Assembly (NCBI RefSeq): GCF_022496765.1
Contig: NZ_VANV01000034.1
Location: 1 to 43,087, forward strand
From: Acidaminobacter sp. JC074
GTDB lineage: Bacteria; Bacillota; Clostridia; Peptostreptococcales; Acidaminobacteraceae
Length of the DNA: 43,087 bases
Direction: 5' to 3'
A program made the position numbers and the translations under genes. Shown here piece by piece: positions 14,482-22,726 of this stretch; positions within the stretch are counted from its first letter, which is position 1; each line of letters begins with the position of its first letter. The notes under the pieces were generated by a model. It was not told the origin of the DNA, did not search any database, and saw only the letters and a list, made by a program, of their open reading frames with translations.

Positions 14482-15432
14482 ATGGCAGACACAAGATTTG
14501 GACGTAAAGGATGGACCCCAGACAGGATTAAGTCATTAAGTGGTAAAACATATGTTATTACAGGAGCGACTAGTGGTACAGGATTTGTAGCCGCGAGAAT
14601 ACTTGCTTCTAAAGGTGGGAAAGTAGTGATGTTAAATCGAAATCCTAGTAAGTCACAAGAACATATAAGAAAGATTAAAGATGAGCTTGGAGAAAATGTG
14701 GATGTAACATTTATCACCATGGATTTAGGCAATCAAGCTTCTGTAAAAAAGGCAGCAAATCAAGTATTAGAAGAAGTAGATCGCATTGATGCTCTTATGT
14801 GTAATGGCGCAATAGCACAAGTACCAAAGCAAGTGTTGACCGTAGATGGATTTGAAAGTCAACTTGGTGTGAACTATTATGGTCATTTCACATTACAAGC
14901 ACTCTTATTTGATATGCTTGATAAATCTAATGGTCGTATTGTAACCGTTGGGAGTATGGGTTATGACATGGGCATCAAAACCATTAAGTTTGATGATATG
15001 AACTGGGATAAAGATTATCAGGCTAATGATGCATACAGTCAAAGTAAGCTTGCGCAAATTATGACCATTTATGAATTGCAAGATAGACTAAAAAAGGCTG
15101 GAAAGAAAAATGTTAAGGCCTATGCCTGTCATCCAGGCTCTTCAGCTACTTCTTTGATTACCACCAGTGGTTCTTTATTAATGAGAATTACATTTGGTTT
15201 AATGAAATTATCACCTATGGTTCAATCTGCAGAAAAAGGCGCCTATCCAGAGTTGATGTGTGCGACTGAAGATAATCTAGATGAAAGTGGATTTTATGGA
15301 CCAACAGGCCGTTCTAACTGGGTAGGACCAGTTGGAAACTGTGGCATCAAGGCACATGCTTTAGACAAAAATGTATCAAAGAGATTATGGGATTTATCAG
15401 AAAAAGCAACAGGTGTAAGATGGCATCTGTAA
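14482..15432 (+). CDS. SDR oxidoreductase, retinol dehydrogenase/protochlorophyllide-reductase-like
   Basis: A 316-residue short-chain dehydrogenase. GATSGTG (~residues 31-37) is the NAD(P) loop, with NRNPSK after the second strand pointing to NADPH. YSQSK provides the catalytic tyrosine and lysine. The longer C-terminal part (ATSLITTSGS..., GFYGPTG) is typical of the light-dependent POR/retinol-dehydrogenase-like branch, without implying that pigment reaction. GAGGAGG precedes the ATG. It lies 113 bases after STAS-like copy 2, with no terminator between, so it may share the AraC-controlled transcript. Confidence 0.88.
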   Translation: MADTRFGRKGWTPDRIKSLSGKTYVITGATSGTGFVAARILASKGGKVVMLNRNPSKSQEHIRKIKDELGENVDVTFITMDLGNQASVKKAANQVLEEVDRIDALMCNGAIAQVPKQVLTVDGFESQLGVNYYGHFTLQALLFDMLDKSNGRIVTVGSMGYDMGIKTIKFDDMNWDKDYQANDAYSQSKLAQIMTIYELQDRLKKAGKKNVKAYACHPGSSATSLITTSGSLLMRITFGLMKLSPMVQSAEKGAYPELMCATEDNLDESGFYGPTGRSNWVGPVGNCGIKAHALDKNVSKRLWDLSEKATGVRWHL

Positions 15433-15477
15433 GTAGTATCAATTGATTTTATAAGTTTAATATAGGAGGAGTTTAAG

Positions 15478-16272
15478 GTGAAGATACTTTATTTTACGGC
15501 TACGGGTAATAGCCTTTATATAGCCAAGGCTTTGGGAGGAGAACTGCTTTCGATCCCGCAAATGGACAAGAAGGGGATTTATGAATTTTCAGATGATAAG
15601 ATAGGTATTGTTTTTCCTCTACACGCCTGGGGTGTGCCATCTTATCTGGTTGACTTTCTTAAAAAAGCTAAATTCAACTGCAGATATTTGTTTGCTGTTA
15701 CGACTTATGGTATATACTCTGGTGCAGTTGCCAAACACTTACATGATATAAGTATAGATGCTGGCTATTCTTTCGATTACATTAATAGAATAAAAATGGT
15801 AGACAACTATGTACCTACCTTTGATATGAAAAAGGAAATAGCCAATGAACATAAGAAAGAAGTTAGTAAGCAGTTGCAAGCTATTAAGTTGGACATTGAG
15901 TCTTCAAAAAAGTGGCTTTTAAAAGAGAATATGCTTCAAAAGGGAGCTTTTAATTACATGGCCTCTAGAGCGGGAAGACCTTTCAATGAAAAAAGACTGA
16001 AGGTGCATGTTTATGGTGAAGGTATTGATAACTATCTGCAAGTTGAAGATTCTTGTACACAGTGCGGTATCTGTTCGAAGGTATGTCCGGTAGATAATAT
16101 TGAAGTGGACCACGAAAAAGGAAAGATAAAACTAAGCGACAAGTGCTTTATGTGTTTTGCATGTTTGCACCACTGTCCTTCAAATGCTATTCATGTTAAT
16201 GGACAAGTCAGTCGGGATAGGTATATAAATAGCAATGTACAATTAAAGGAAATTGTCGATTCAAATATATGA
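15478..16272 (+). CDS. EFR1-type flavodoxin-ferredoxin fusion protein
   Basis: A 264-residue redox protein. The N-terminal FTATGNSLYIAK (~6-17) is a flavodoxin-like FMN phosphate loop, and the C-terminus has two 4Fe-4S motifs (CTQCGICSKVCP ~193-204, CFMCFACLHHCP ~223-234). Such EFR1-family proteins pass electrons between a flavin and two clusters. The start is GTG at 15478, placed by GGAGGAG; no in-frame ATG fits. It follows the SDR by 45 bases, with no terminator between, so it is a plausible electron donor for the locus. Confidence 0.9.
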   Translation: MKILYFTATGNSLYIAKALGGELLSIPQMDKKGIYEFSDDKIGIVFPLHAWGVPSYLVDFLKKAKFNCRYLFAVTTYGIYSGAVAKHLHDISIDAGYSFDYINRIKMVDNYVPTFDMKKEIANEHKKEVSKQLQAIKLDIESSKKWLLKENMLQKGAFNYMASRAGRPFNEKRLKVHVYGEGIDNYLQVEDSCTQCGICSKVCPVDNIEVDHEKGKIKLSDKCFMCFACLHHCPSNAIHVNGQVSRDRYINSNVQLKEIVDSNI

Positions 16273-16284
16273 TTTATATAAATA

Positions 16285-16317
16285 GATTAAGCGCACTCTA
16301 ATAAAGTACGCTTAATC
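16285..16317 (+). other. Hairpin without T-run downstream of the EFR1 gene
   Basis: GATTAAGCG (16285-16293) pairs perfectly with CGCTTAATC (16309-16317), with an extra ACT/AGT pairing in the loop. No T-run follows, so it may be an mRNA 3'-end structure or a protein site. Confidence 0.5.
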
Positions 16318-16382
16318 AGTTACTTATATCTCACATTCACAAGGAAATGATGTTCTTATTTTAGAATATAGAACAAACAAGA

Positions 16383-16412
16383 ATGCTCCCATTAAGAGGT
16401 AGCATCTTTTTT
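16383..16412 (+). terminator. Intrinsic terminator of the redox locus
   Basis: ATGCT-CC / GG-AGCAT stem with loop ATTAAGA, followed by CTTTTTT. It ends the plus-strand transcript and may also slow minus-strand transcription from 17894. Confidence 0.7.
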
Positions 16413-16463
16413 GGTTTGAAAATTTGGTTTTCATAAGTAACGAAGCACTCGATGTGCTGCTTA

Positions 16464-17894
16464 TTAGTCATTGGAAACCACTCTTTTTAAGACATAATAA
16501 TTTGGTTCATCACCACGAATGGTGTAATCGCCTGACTTCCATTCAAAGAATAAGAACACTTCGCCATCGACTTCTGCAATAAAATATCTAGAGGCTGTAT
16601 TATCATCATCATGTAAGGCAAGTCCTTTTGTCCAAGACCATGCATGGTTGGTAGAACCATTTTTATAGAATTCAAGGTTCTTTAAGTATAGATCACCAGG
16701 GAAGCTTTTTAGGCCTGCTATAAAATCTGTTGGTTGATCAACAAAATCCACTGATTCCCAAAGTCCCAGTACCTTATCATCAGATTCGAACTTGTAATCA
16801 ATCTTGTCTACTTTTCTGCCATCTATGATTTCAGTTTCTACTTCTCTTAAAACGATGTTATCAACACCGAGTTTAATGATATTAGAGGTCAGTTTATTTT
16901 GTAGTGATTGATTGATAATTTTAGAATCATTAAATGCTTGATTAAATGTTACTGAGTAGTAATCATCATGTTTGATTTGAATCATATACTGAGCATATTG
17001 ATAGACATCGATTTCTACAAGACCCGTGTCATTACTGACAGCTACTGGCATATTGTTCAGATATACTTGGGCATTAGCGACCGGTGCACCTGTTTCACTA
17101 TCTTTTAGAAAATATGAAATCAAGATATTACCCTTATTCAAACTGCTATCATTTAATTGTTGGATTTGCTCTAAAAGTTCATCTAACTTAGCTTCTGTTT
17201 CAAGATTGACACTATTATCGATGTTATTTGTGATATGGGTCGAATAATCATTGTAGGTATTGTTGCTGTCATTAACACTGTTGTCGATGTTATTGTTTGT
17301 GACAACAACTGATGAATTATTTACACCAGATACACTTGTGGTATTGTTGTCGCTGTTGTCAATATGAACAGTGGTTTGAATCCTGTTGTTTGAGATACGT
17401 AGACCTTTTTCTTGGTCAAAATTTGAATCCCAACCGAATTCATCGACTGTAAATTTCCATGTTAGTGGGAAATAAGTCACATCTCTAAAGAGTAAGATGG
17501 GGTAGTCTTCAGTACTGTTGTTAATGGCATTACCATTTAGTTTGATATCAAAGTCAGCAATTGTCGCCCTGTATGTTCTTGATAAATCATTAGTTACAGA
17601 TTTATCTTGAACTAATTTCTCGGTTTCGCTTGTTTGAGCAATGCTTAGTCCTGTTTGACTGTTCCAATCTGATGATAAACCCAGTGATCTAGAAAAGTTC
17701 CAAGTCATAGGGAAGTATGTAATATCATTGTAGAGAATCAATGGAAATTCATTGTGAACATTGTCAATGGCTTGTTCACCAATTTCAATTTCAAATTCTG
17801 GTATAGCTACTTCTACTTCGTTTCCTGCATATACGGTATTAACTGTTGCTAAAAGCATCACCAAGATCAATACCATGATTTTATTTAATCTCAA
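16464..17894 (-). CDS. Secreted multidomain protein: stalk-like repeats, N-rich linker, BlaR1-tail-like domain
   Basis: A 476-residue exported protein starting at a TTG that GGAGG places five bases upstream. Residues 1-23 are a signal peptide (basic start, hydrophobic core, VYAG cleavage). Two ~60-residue repeats follow (LILYNDITYFPMTW and ILLFRDVTYFPLTW), similar to copper-amine-oxidase-N 'stalk' repeats. Then comes an Asn/Ser-rich linker with several DNSVN-like units, a short coiled coil, a carboxypeptidase-regulatory-like domain (~NAQVYLNN...DTGLVEIDV), and a C-terminal domain with AWSWTKG and FFEWKSGDYTIRG, which I associate with the extracellular tails of BlaR1-type M56 proteins. No catalytic site is recognised. 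Likely a cell-surface ligand-binding protein. Confidence 0.78.
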   Translation of the reverse strand: MRLNKIMVLILVMLLATVNTVYAGNEVEVAIPEFEIEIGEQAIDNVHNEFPLILYNDITYFPMTWNFSRSLGLSSDWNSQTGLSIAQTSETEKLVQDKSVTNDLSRTYRATIADFDIKLNGNAINNSTEDYPILLFRDVTYFPLTWKFTVDEFGWDSNFDQEKGLRISNNRIQTTVHIDNSDNNTTSVSGVNNSSVVVTNNNIDNSVNDSNNTYNDYSTHITNNIDNSVNLETEAKLDELLEQIQQLNDSSLNKGNILISYFLKDSETGAPVANAQVYLNNMPVAVSNDTGLVEIDVYQYAQYMIQIKHDDYYSVTFNQAFNDSKIINQSLQNKLTSNIIKLGVDNIVLREVETEIIDGRKVDKIDYKFESDDKVLGLWESVDFVDQPTDFIAGLKSFPGDLYLKNLEFYKNGSTNHAWSWTKGLALHDDDNTASRYFIAEVDGEVFLFFEWKSGDYTIRGDEPNYYVLKRVVSND

Positions 17895-18294
17895 GTTAAC
17901 CTCCTCAAGTCCTATTGCTATTATATCAGCAAATCTATAATTTGCGTGATTTTGTTTGTAATAAAATAGTTTTATACAGATTTATTTTGTGCAAGTTTTG
18001 TTAAAAAAATCTCAATACATTACATAGCAGATCTACCTACAGTATACACAACCGATTTAATTCTAATATTTACGCTAGCGTGTTTAATAGTTTGATTCAA
18101 AGTTGGCATATTGTTAATAATAAAGGTTATAAAGAAACAAAAGCATAATAAAAAATGGATTTTATTTATTTTTGTAACATATGGTACAGAAAATACTTGA
18201 CTGTTATAGTATAGTTATTGGTGTAAGAAAGATAAAAATAATTCTCACGGGAATTAAGAAGATAATTGTAACTACTACAAAGGGAGGAAGTTCT
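17895..18294. other. Intergenic region with promoters, no gene
   Basis: About 400 A+T-rich bases between the divergent secreted-protein and hcp genes. It holds the Crp/Fnr-like site and promoter of hcp (18173-18215), a small AATTC/GAATT hairpin near 18240, and a TTGTA-N5-TACAA dyad (18266-18280) just before the hcp ribosome binding site. The left half shows no structure I can interpret, and no riboswitch is recognised. Confidence 0.5.
18173..18215 (+). promoter_or_regulatory. Crp/Fnr-type (HcpR-like) site and promoter of hcp
   Basis: TGTAAC-ATAT-GGTACA (18173-18188) is an inverted repeat one mismatch from GTAAC-N4-GTTAC, the pattern I recall for clostridial HcpR. A -10 TATAGT lies at 18210-18215, giving a start near 18222. 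The site centre then falls near -41.5, the class II activator position. The match to HcpR is from memory and not checked. Confidence 0.55.
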
Positions 18295-19944
18295 ATGTTT
18301 GAAGTAAAAGACGCAAAAATGTTTTGTTTCCAATGCCAGGAAGCAGCAGGTAATAAAGGATGTTCAGGAAAGCAAGGTGTTTGTGGTAAGCCTGCAGATG
18401 TAGCTAATCTACAAGATTTATTAATCCACGTAACTAAAGGTGTAGCGGCAGTAAATCAATGCGCAAGATCACAAGGTAAAAATGGTAAAGAAGCTGAAGC
18501 TTACATAATGGATGCTTTATTTACTACAATCACAAATGCAAACTTTGATGGTGAAGTAATTAAAGACAAAATTGAAGCTGGTTTACAATTAAGAAACTCA
18601 ATCAGAGATGGTCTTAATACAGAAGGTTGTAACCCTACACATGATTCTTTAACATGGAATGGCGAAAGAGCGAGTTTTGATGAAAAAGCTTCAACAGTAG
18701 GTATCTTAGTAACTGAAAATGAAGATGTAAGATCTTTAAGAGAATTAATCACATATGGTTTAAAAGGTTTAGCAGCTTACTATGAGCATGCAGCAAACTT
18801 AGGTAAAGTAGACACTGAAATTGTTGCTTTTGTTGAAGAAGCTTTAGTAGCAATTACAGAAGAAAAAACTGCTGATGAATTAGTTGCATTAACGCTTAAA
18901 ACTGGTGAATTTGCAGTTAAGACAATGGCGTTATTAGACGCTGCTAACACAGGTGCTTACGGTAACCCTGAGTTAACAGAAGTAAATATTGGTGTTAGAA
19001 ACAATCCAGCAATCTTAATCTCTGGTCATGACTTAAACGACCTTAAGCAATTATTAGATCAAACTCAAGGTACAGGCGTTGACATCTATACACATAGTGA
19101 AATGTTACCAGCTCACTACTACCCAGAGTTAAAAAAATATGACAACTTAGTAGGTAACTATGGTAATGCATGGCATAAACAAGATGTAGAATTTGAAACT
19201 TTCAATGGTCCAATTCTATTCACTACTAACTGTATCGTGCCTCCTAAGGGTGACGTTCAAAAGAGAATCTTTACAACTGGTTCTTCAGGATTCCCAGGTT
19301 GTACACACATTGAAGCTGTAGATGGTAAGAAAGACTTCTCTGCAGTAATCGAGATGGCTAAAACTTTACCAGCTCCAACTGAAATTGAAACTGGTAAGAT
19401 TGTTGGTGGTTTTGCTCATAATCAAGTATTGGCATTAGCTGATAAGGTTGTTGATGCTGTTAAGACTGGCGCTGTTAAGAAGTTTGTTGTTATGGCTGGG
19501 TGTGACGGTAGACAAAAAGGTAGAGATTACTACACTGAGTTTGCTAAGGCGCTTCCAAACGATACAATCATTTTAACTGCTGGTTGTGCTAAGTACAGAT
19601 ACAACAAGTTAGGTTTAGGCGATATCGGTGGTATTCCAAGAGTATTAGATGCTGGTCAATGTAACGACTCTTACTCATTAGCTGTCATTGCAATGAAATT
19701 ACAAGAAGTATTTGAGCTTCAAGATATCAATGAATTACCAATCTTCTACAACATTGCATGGTATGAGCAAAAGGCTGTAACAGTATTATTAGCACTTCTA
19801 TACTTAGGTGTTAAGAACATCCACTTAGGACCAACATTACCATCATTCTTATCTCCAAACGTTGCAAACGTATTGGTTGAAAGCTTTGGTATTGCACCTA
19901 ATGGCGATGTTGATGAAGACATCAAGAACTTTGTTTTAAACTAA
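18295..19944 (+). CDS. hcp: Hybrid cluster protein (hydroxylamine reductase)
   Basis: A 549-residue hybrid cluster protein, which reduces hydroxylamine and acts in nitric-oxide detoxification. The N-terminal cysteines C11, C14, C23 and C30 hold the first Fe-S cluster. Later TTNCIVPP, TAGCAKYRYN and DAGQCNDSYS supply ligands of the hybrid cluster. The length is that of the anaerobe class. The ATG at 18295 follows GGGAGG; an in-frame upstream extension to 18181 would run through the promoter and is rejected. Codon choice is very regular, suggesting high expression. It is followed by a UUCG-tetraloop terminator and then a small cysteine-rich gene. Confidence 0.97.
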   Translation: MFEVKDAKMFCFQCQEAAGNKGCSGKQGVCGKPADVANLQDLLIHVTKGVAAVNQCARSQGKNGKEAEAYIMDALFTTITNANFDGEVIKDKIEAGLQLRNSIRDGLNTEGCNPTHDSLTWNGERASFDEKASTVGILVTENEDVRSLRELITYGLKGLAAYYEHAANLGKVDTEIVAFVEEALVAITEEKTADELVALTLKTGEFAVKTMALLDAANTGAYGNPELTEVNIGVRNNPAILISGHDLNDLKQLLDQTQGTGVDIYTHSEMLPAHYYPELKKYDNLVGNYGNAWHKQDVEFETFNGPILFTTNCIVPPKGDVQKRIFTTGSSGFPGCTHIEAVDGKKDFSAVIEMAKTLPAPTEIETGKIVGGFAHNQVLALADKVVDAVKTGAVKKFVVMAGCDGRQKGRDYYTEFAKALPNDTIILTAGCAKYRYNKLGLGDIGGIPRVLDAGQCNDSYSLAVIAMKLQEVFELQDINELPIFYNIAWYEQKAVTVLLALLYLGVKNIHLGPTLPSFLSPNVANVLVESFGIAPNGDVDEDIKNFVLN

Positions 19945-19950
19945 TATAAT

Positions 19951-19974
19951 AGCTGCTTCGGCAGCTTTTATTTT
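19951..19974 (+). terminator. UUCG-tetraloop terminator after hcp
   Basis: AGCTGC-TTCG-GCAGCT followed by TTTATTTT. The downstream cysteine-rich gene starts only 34 bases later, so partial read-through is likely. Confidence 0.9.
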
Positions 19975-20007
19975 GTATAGTGATTTAGGATTTTTAGGAG
20001 GTATAAA

Positions 20008-20247
20008 ATGCACGACGGATGTGGTGGCAATATGACAGATGGCATGGCCATCTTACAAAAAATTAGAATGATGGGCTTTAACAAGAATAAAATGCCTATG
20101 GTTCATAAGTTTGAATGTGAATCATGTAATGAGATGGTAGAAATGGCTACTTTAGAGCATGCTTGCTCATGTGGCATGGTTTATGCAGTAACGCCATGCA
20201 GCGCTATGGACAGCTCAAGAATTAAAGCAGCAGGTAAATATGTTTAA
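20008..20247 (+). CDS. Small cysteine-rich protein downstream of hcp
   Basis: A 79-residue protein with six cysteines (C5, C37, C40, C53, C55, C64). CESC (37-40) and CSCG (53-56) make a zinc-ribbon or Fe-S-like pair, and the rest is Met- and Lys-rich. AGGAGG precedes the ATG. It sits 63 bases after hcp, between two terminators, so it probably depends on hcp read-through. The position suggests a role in nitrosative stress or metal delivery, but I do not recognise the family and nothing in the sequence proves this. Confidence 0.82.
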   Translation: MHDGCGGNMTDGMAILQKIRMMGFNKNKMPMVHKFECESCNEMVEMATLEHACSCGMVYAVTPCSAMDSSRIKAAGKYV

Positions 20248-20271
20248 AACGTCCAATGGACGTTTTTTTTT
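20246..20271 (+). terminator. Intrinsic terminator
   Basis: AAAACGTCC-AAT-GGACGTTTT stem followed by a long T-run; it overlaps the stop codon of the small cysteine-rich gene. Confidence 0.9.
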
Positions 20272-20333
20272 GATTATTTCTCTCTATTTTGGATAAATAT
20301 AAAGATAGATATAAAATATATAAGGTGGCAAAT

Positions 20334-21158
20334 ATGGATGACAAAATAAAAGATTTAGAAAATGAAGTAGAAAGACTTAAAAAAATGTTAACAGCAGTTA
20401 GGCATTCTTATCTTGATAGAGAACGCCTGGCTTTACTTGGTGAGCTTGTTCCGGGGATCACACATGAGATCAATACACCCCTTGGTGTTGCAGTGTCAGC
20501 AGCTTCTTTTATCGACGTGCAAAATCAAAAGGTTCTTAACTTATTTGAAGAAGGCAAGCTTAAAAAGTCTGATTTGGAACAGTATTTTTCCAATGTAAAT
20601 GAGAGCACTGAAATCCTTAATCAAAACTTACATAGGGCTGCTAAGCTGATAGGAGATTTTAAAGAAATATCTTCTTATCAAAGCAATGGCATAAAAATTG
20701 ACTTTAATCTATGTGATTATATAGAAAAGATTGTAAAGACCTTAAAACATGAGTATAAAAGAGCAGGTCATAAAATTGTGGTGGCGTGTCATGATGTAAG
20801 AATTTATTCTTATCCAGGTATCTATTCTCAGGTAATCACCAACCTTGTTATGAATTCCATTATTCATGGCTTTAAGGATCAAACAGAAGGGTCTATAACC
20901 ATTTCTGTTAATAAGACAGATTACTTGACAATTACTTATACAGATGATGGCGTAGGCATTGAAGAAAATGCTCTAAAGCAAATCTTTGAACCATATTACA
21001 CAACCAAAAGAGATGATGGCGGAACAGGACTTGGTCTTTCTATCGTCAATCAGCTGGTTGTAGAAAGACTCAATGGTACAATAGAATGTTTTAGAAATGA
21101 GGAATCGGGTGTTAAGTTCATCATAAGAGTTCCTTTAAGCGAAGTTGAAAAGAGGTAG
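20334..21158 (+). CDS. Soluble sensor histidine kinase
   Basis: A 274-residue cytoplasmic kinase with no membrane segment. A short coiled coil (~1-30) leads straight to the H-box ELVPGITHEINTPLG (H44). The ATPase domain follows, with NLVMNS (N box), DDGVGI (G1) and GGTGLGLSI (G2). There is no PAS or GAF input domain, so the coiled coil or a partner must supply the signal. The ATG at 20334 follows AAGGTGG. Its stop lies two bases before the start of the HD-GYP regulator, so the two are a tightly coupled two-component pair. Confidence 0.9.
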   Translation: MDDKIKDLENEVERLKKMLTAVRHSYLDRERLALLGELVPGITHEINTPLGVAVSAASFIDVQNQKVLNLFEEGKLKKSDLEQYFSNVNESTEILNQNLHRAAKLIGDFKEISSYQSNGIKIDFNLCDYIEKIVKTLKHEYKRAGHKIVVACHDVRIYSYPGIYSQVITNLVMNSIIHGFKDQTEGSITISVNKTDYLTITYTDDGVGIEENALKQIFEPYYTTKRDDGGTGLGLSIVNQLVVERLNGTIECFRNEESGVKFIIRVPLSEVEKR

Positions 21159-21160
21159 AT

Positions 21161-22708
21161 ATGGTTGATAATACTATGGATTTTCTAGCAGAAGATCAAG
21201 AAGACGAAATAACATATGAAGATACCTATAAAATAATCATTGCTGATGATGACGAGGAAATCCATCGAGTGACCAGGGTTATCTTAAAGTATTTTAACTT
21301 TGAAGGAAAGGGTGTTTCATTTATTGATACCTATTCTGGTAAGGAAACCAAACAAGCCCTAAAAGACAATCCTGATACAGCAATTGTTTTTCTAGATGTG
21401 GTCATGGAGGACAATGATTCCGGCCTTCAAGTGGTTAAGTACTTAAGAGAAGAACTTGAGAATAAACTGACAAGAATTGTTTTAAGAACAGGTCAGCCCG
21501 GTGAAGCGCCTGAAGAAGAAGTGATAAAGCAGTATGACATCAATGACTACCGCTTGAAAACTGAACTGACTGTTAAACGCTTGAATACGACCCTTTATTC
21601 TTCCTTGAGAAATTACAGAGACCTTCAAACCCTTGAAAAAAATAGAAAGGGTCTTGAAAAAATTATCAAGGCCAGTGCCAGTTTATTTGAACACAATACA
21701 TTGGATGACTTCTTAGTAACTATTTTAAATGAGTTGTCTCAATTTAATTATGATCCAATTGAGATGCTGTACATACGTGAAGAAGCTTCGCCTTTATCTG
21801 ATGGTATGGTTATTTTAGAACAATCTACTCAGAATAAGATCATTGCAGCAACGGGTAAGTATGAGCACTTTGTTAATCAGGAAGTAGAGTCCATAGGTGA
21901 ACTCAACTATATAACCAAGTGGATCAACTCTGATGAACCAAAGGAAGGTTTGATTCATTCTTTAGAAACGGGCTTTATCATTGAAAGTCATGGAAACAGC
22001 CAGTCCAACAACTATATATACATTGACGGTAAAAAAGATAACTTAGATTTTCAGTTAATCAACTTATTCCTGTCTAACTTCTCAATTGCACTGGACAATT
22101 ATATTTTAAACAATATGCTTCAGATTACTCAAAAGGAGATTGTATTTGCCCTTGCTGAAACGGTTGAGAGTCACTTTGAAGAAACAGGCAGTCATGTTAA
22201 GAGGATTTCAGAAATGATGTATCAGTTTGCCCTTTGTAACAGATATTCTTATGGAGAAAGTGAGCTTATCAAGTTAGCTTCTACCATGCATGATTTAGGT
22301 AAAATCGCTATTCCTGATAGAATTTTGAAAAAGCCTGGCAGGTTGACTGAAGAAGAATTTGAAATAATGAAGACCCATACAAATCATGGTTACAGAATTC
22401 TTAAAAATCCTAACTTACCAGTTATTAAAATGGCAGCAGAAATTGCCTTAAATCACCATGAGAAGTTTGATGGTTCTGGATATCCTGCAGGAAAGAAAGG
22501 GCTTGAGATACCTTTAAATGCAAGAATGATGGCAATCATAGATGTCTTTGATGCAATGAGTCATAAGAGGATTTATAAGGACGCTGTGCCGATTGAGGAG
22601 ACACTTGCCTATATCAACAGTCAAAGAGGTAAACACTTTGATCCTGATTTGGTTGATATTTTTATCAATAATTTAAATAATATTACTTCTGGTGTAAAAA
22701 ATATGTAG
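21161..22708 (+). CDS. Response regulator with REC, DUF3369-like and HD-GYP domains
   Basis: A 515-residue output protein. Residues ~24-150 form a receiver domain (acidic pocket ADDDEE, phosphoacceptor D79, K133). The middle (~160-320) matches the DUF3369/GAF-like linker often found in this class. The C-terminal HD-GYP domain has HD at 377-378, HH at 432-433 and GYP at 440-442, all intact, so c-di-GMP phosphodiesterase activity is expected. GAGG precedes the ATG. It is co-transcribed with the histidine kinase and ends in a palindrome shared with the convergent lysO gene. Confidence 0.92.
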   Translation: MVDNTMDFLAEDQEDEITYEDTYKIIIADDDEEIHRVTRVILKYFNFEGKGVSFIDTYSGKETKQALKDNPDTAIVFLDVVMEDNDSGLQVVKYLREELENKLTRIVLRTGQPGEAPEEEVIKQYDINDYRLKTELTVKRLNTTLYSSLRNYRDLQTLEKNRKGLEKIIKASASLFEHNTLDDFLVTILNELSQFNYDPIEMLYIREEASPLSDGMVILEQSTQNKIIAATGKYEHFVNQEVESIGELNYITKWINSDEPKEGLIHSLETGFIIESHGNSQSNNYIYIDGKKDNLDFQLINLFLSNFSIALDNYILNNMLQITQKEIVFALAETVESHFEETGSHVKRISEMMYQFALCNRYSYGESELIKLASTMHDLGKIAIPDRILKKPGRLTEEEFEIMKTHTNHGYRILKNPNLPVIKMAAEIALNHHEKFDGSGYPAGKKGLEIPLNARMMAIIDVFDAMSHKRIYKDAVPIEETLAYINSQRGKHFDPDLVDIFINNLNNITSGVKNM

Positions 22709-22726
22709 CAGTCCATTGGACTGCTA
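22706..22726. terminator. Perfect palindrome containing both stop codons of convergent genes
   Basis: TAGCAGTCCA-T-TGGACTGCTA. The leading TAG is the stop of the HD-GYP gene and the trailing CTA is the minus-strand TAG of lysO. On the minus strand a T-rich ATATTTTTT follows, so it can act as an intrinsic terminator for lysO. Confidence 0.8.

Noticed and set aside
18181..18294. N-terminal extension of hcp
   Set aside because: The extra frame runs through the promoter, lacks a ribosome binding site and adds residues not found in Hcp proteins. The ATG at 18295 has GGGAGG.
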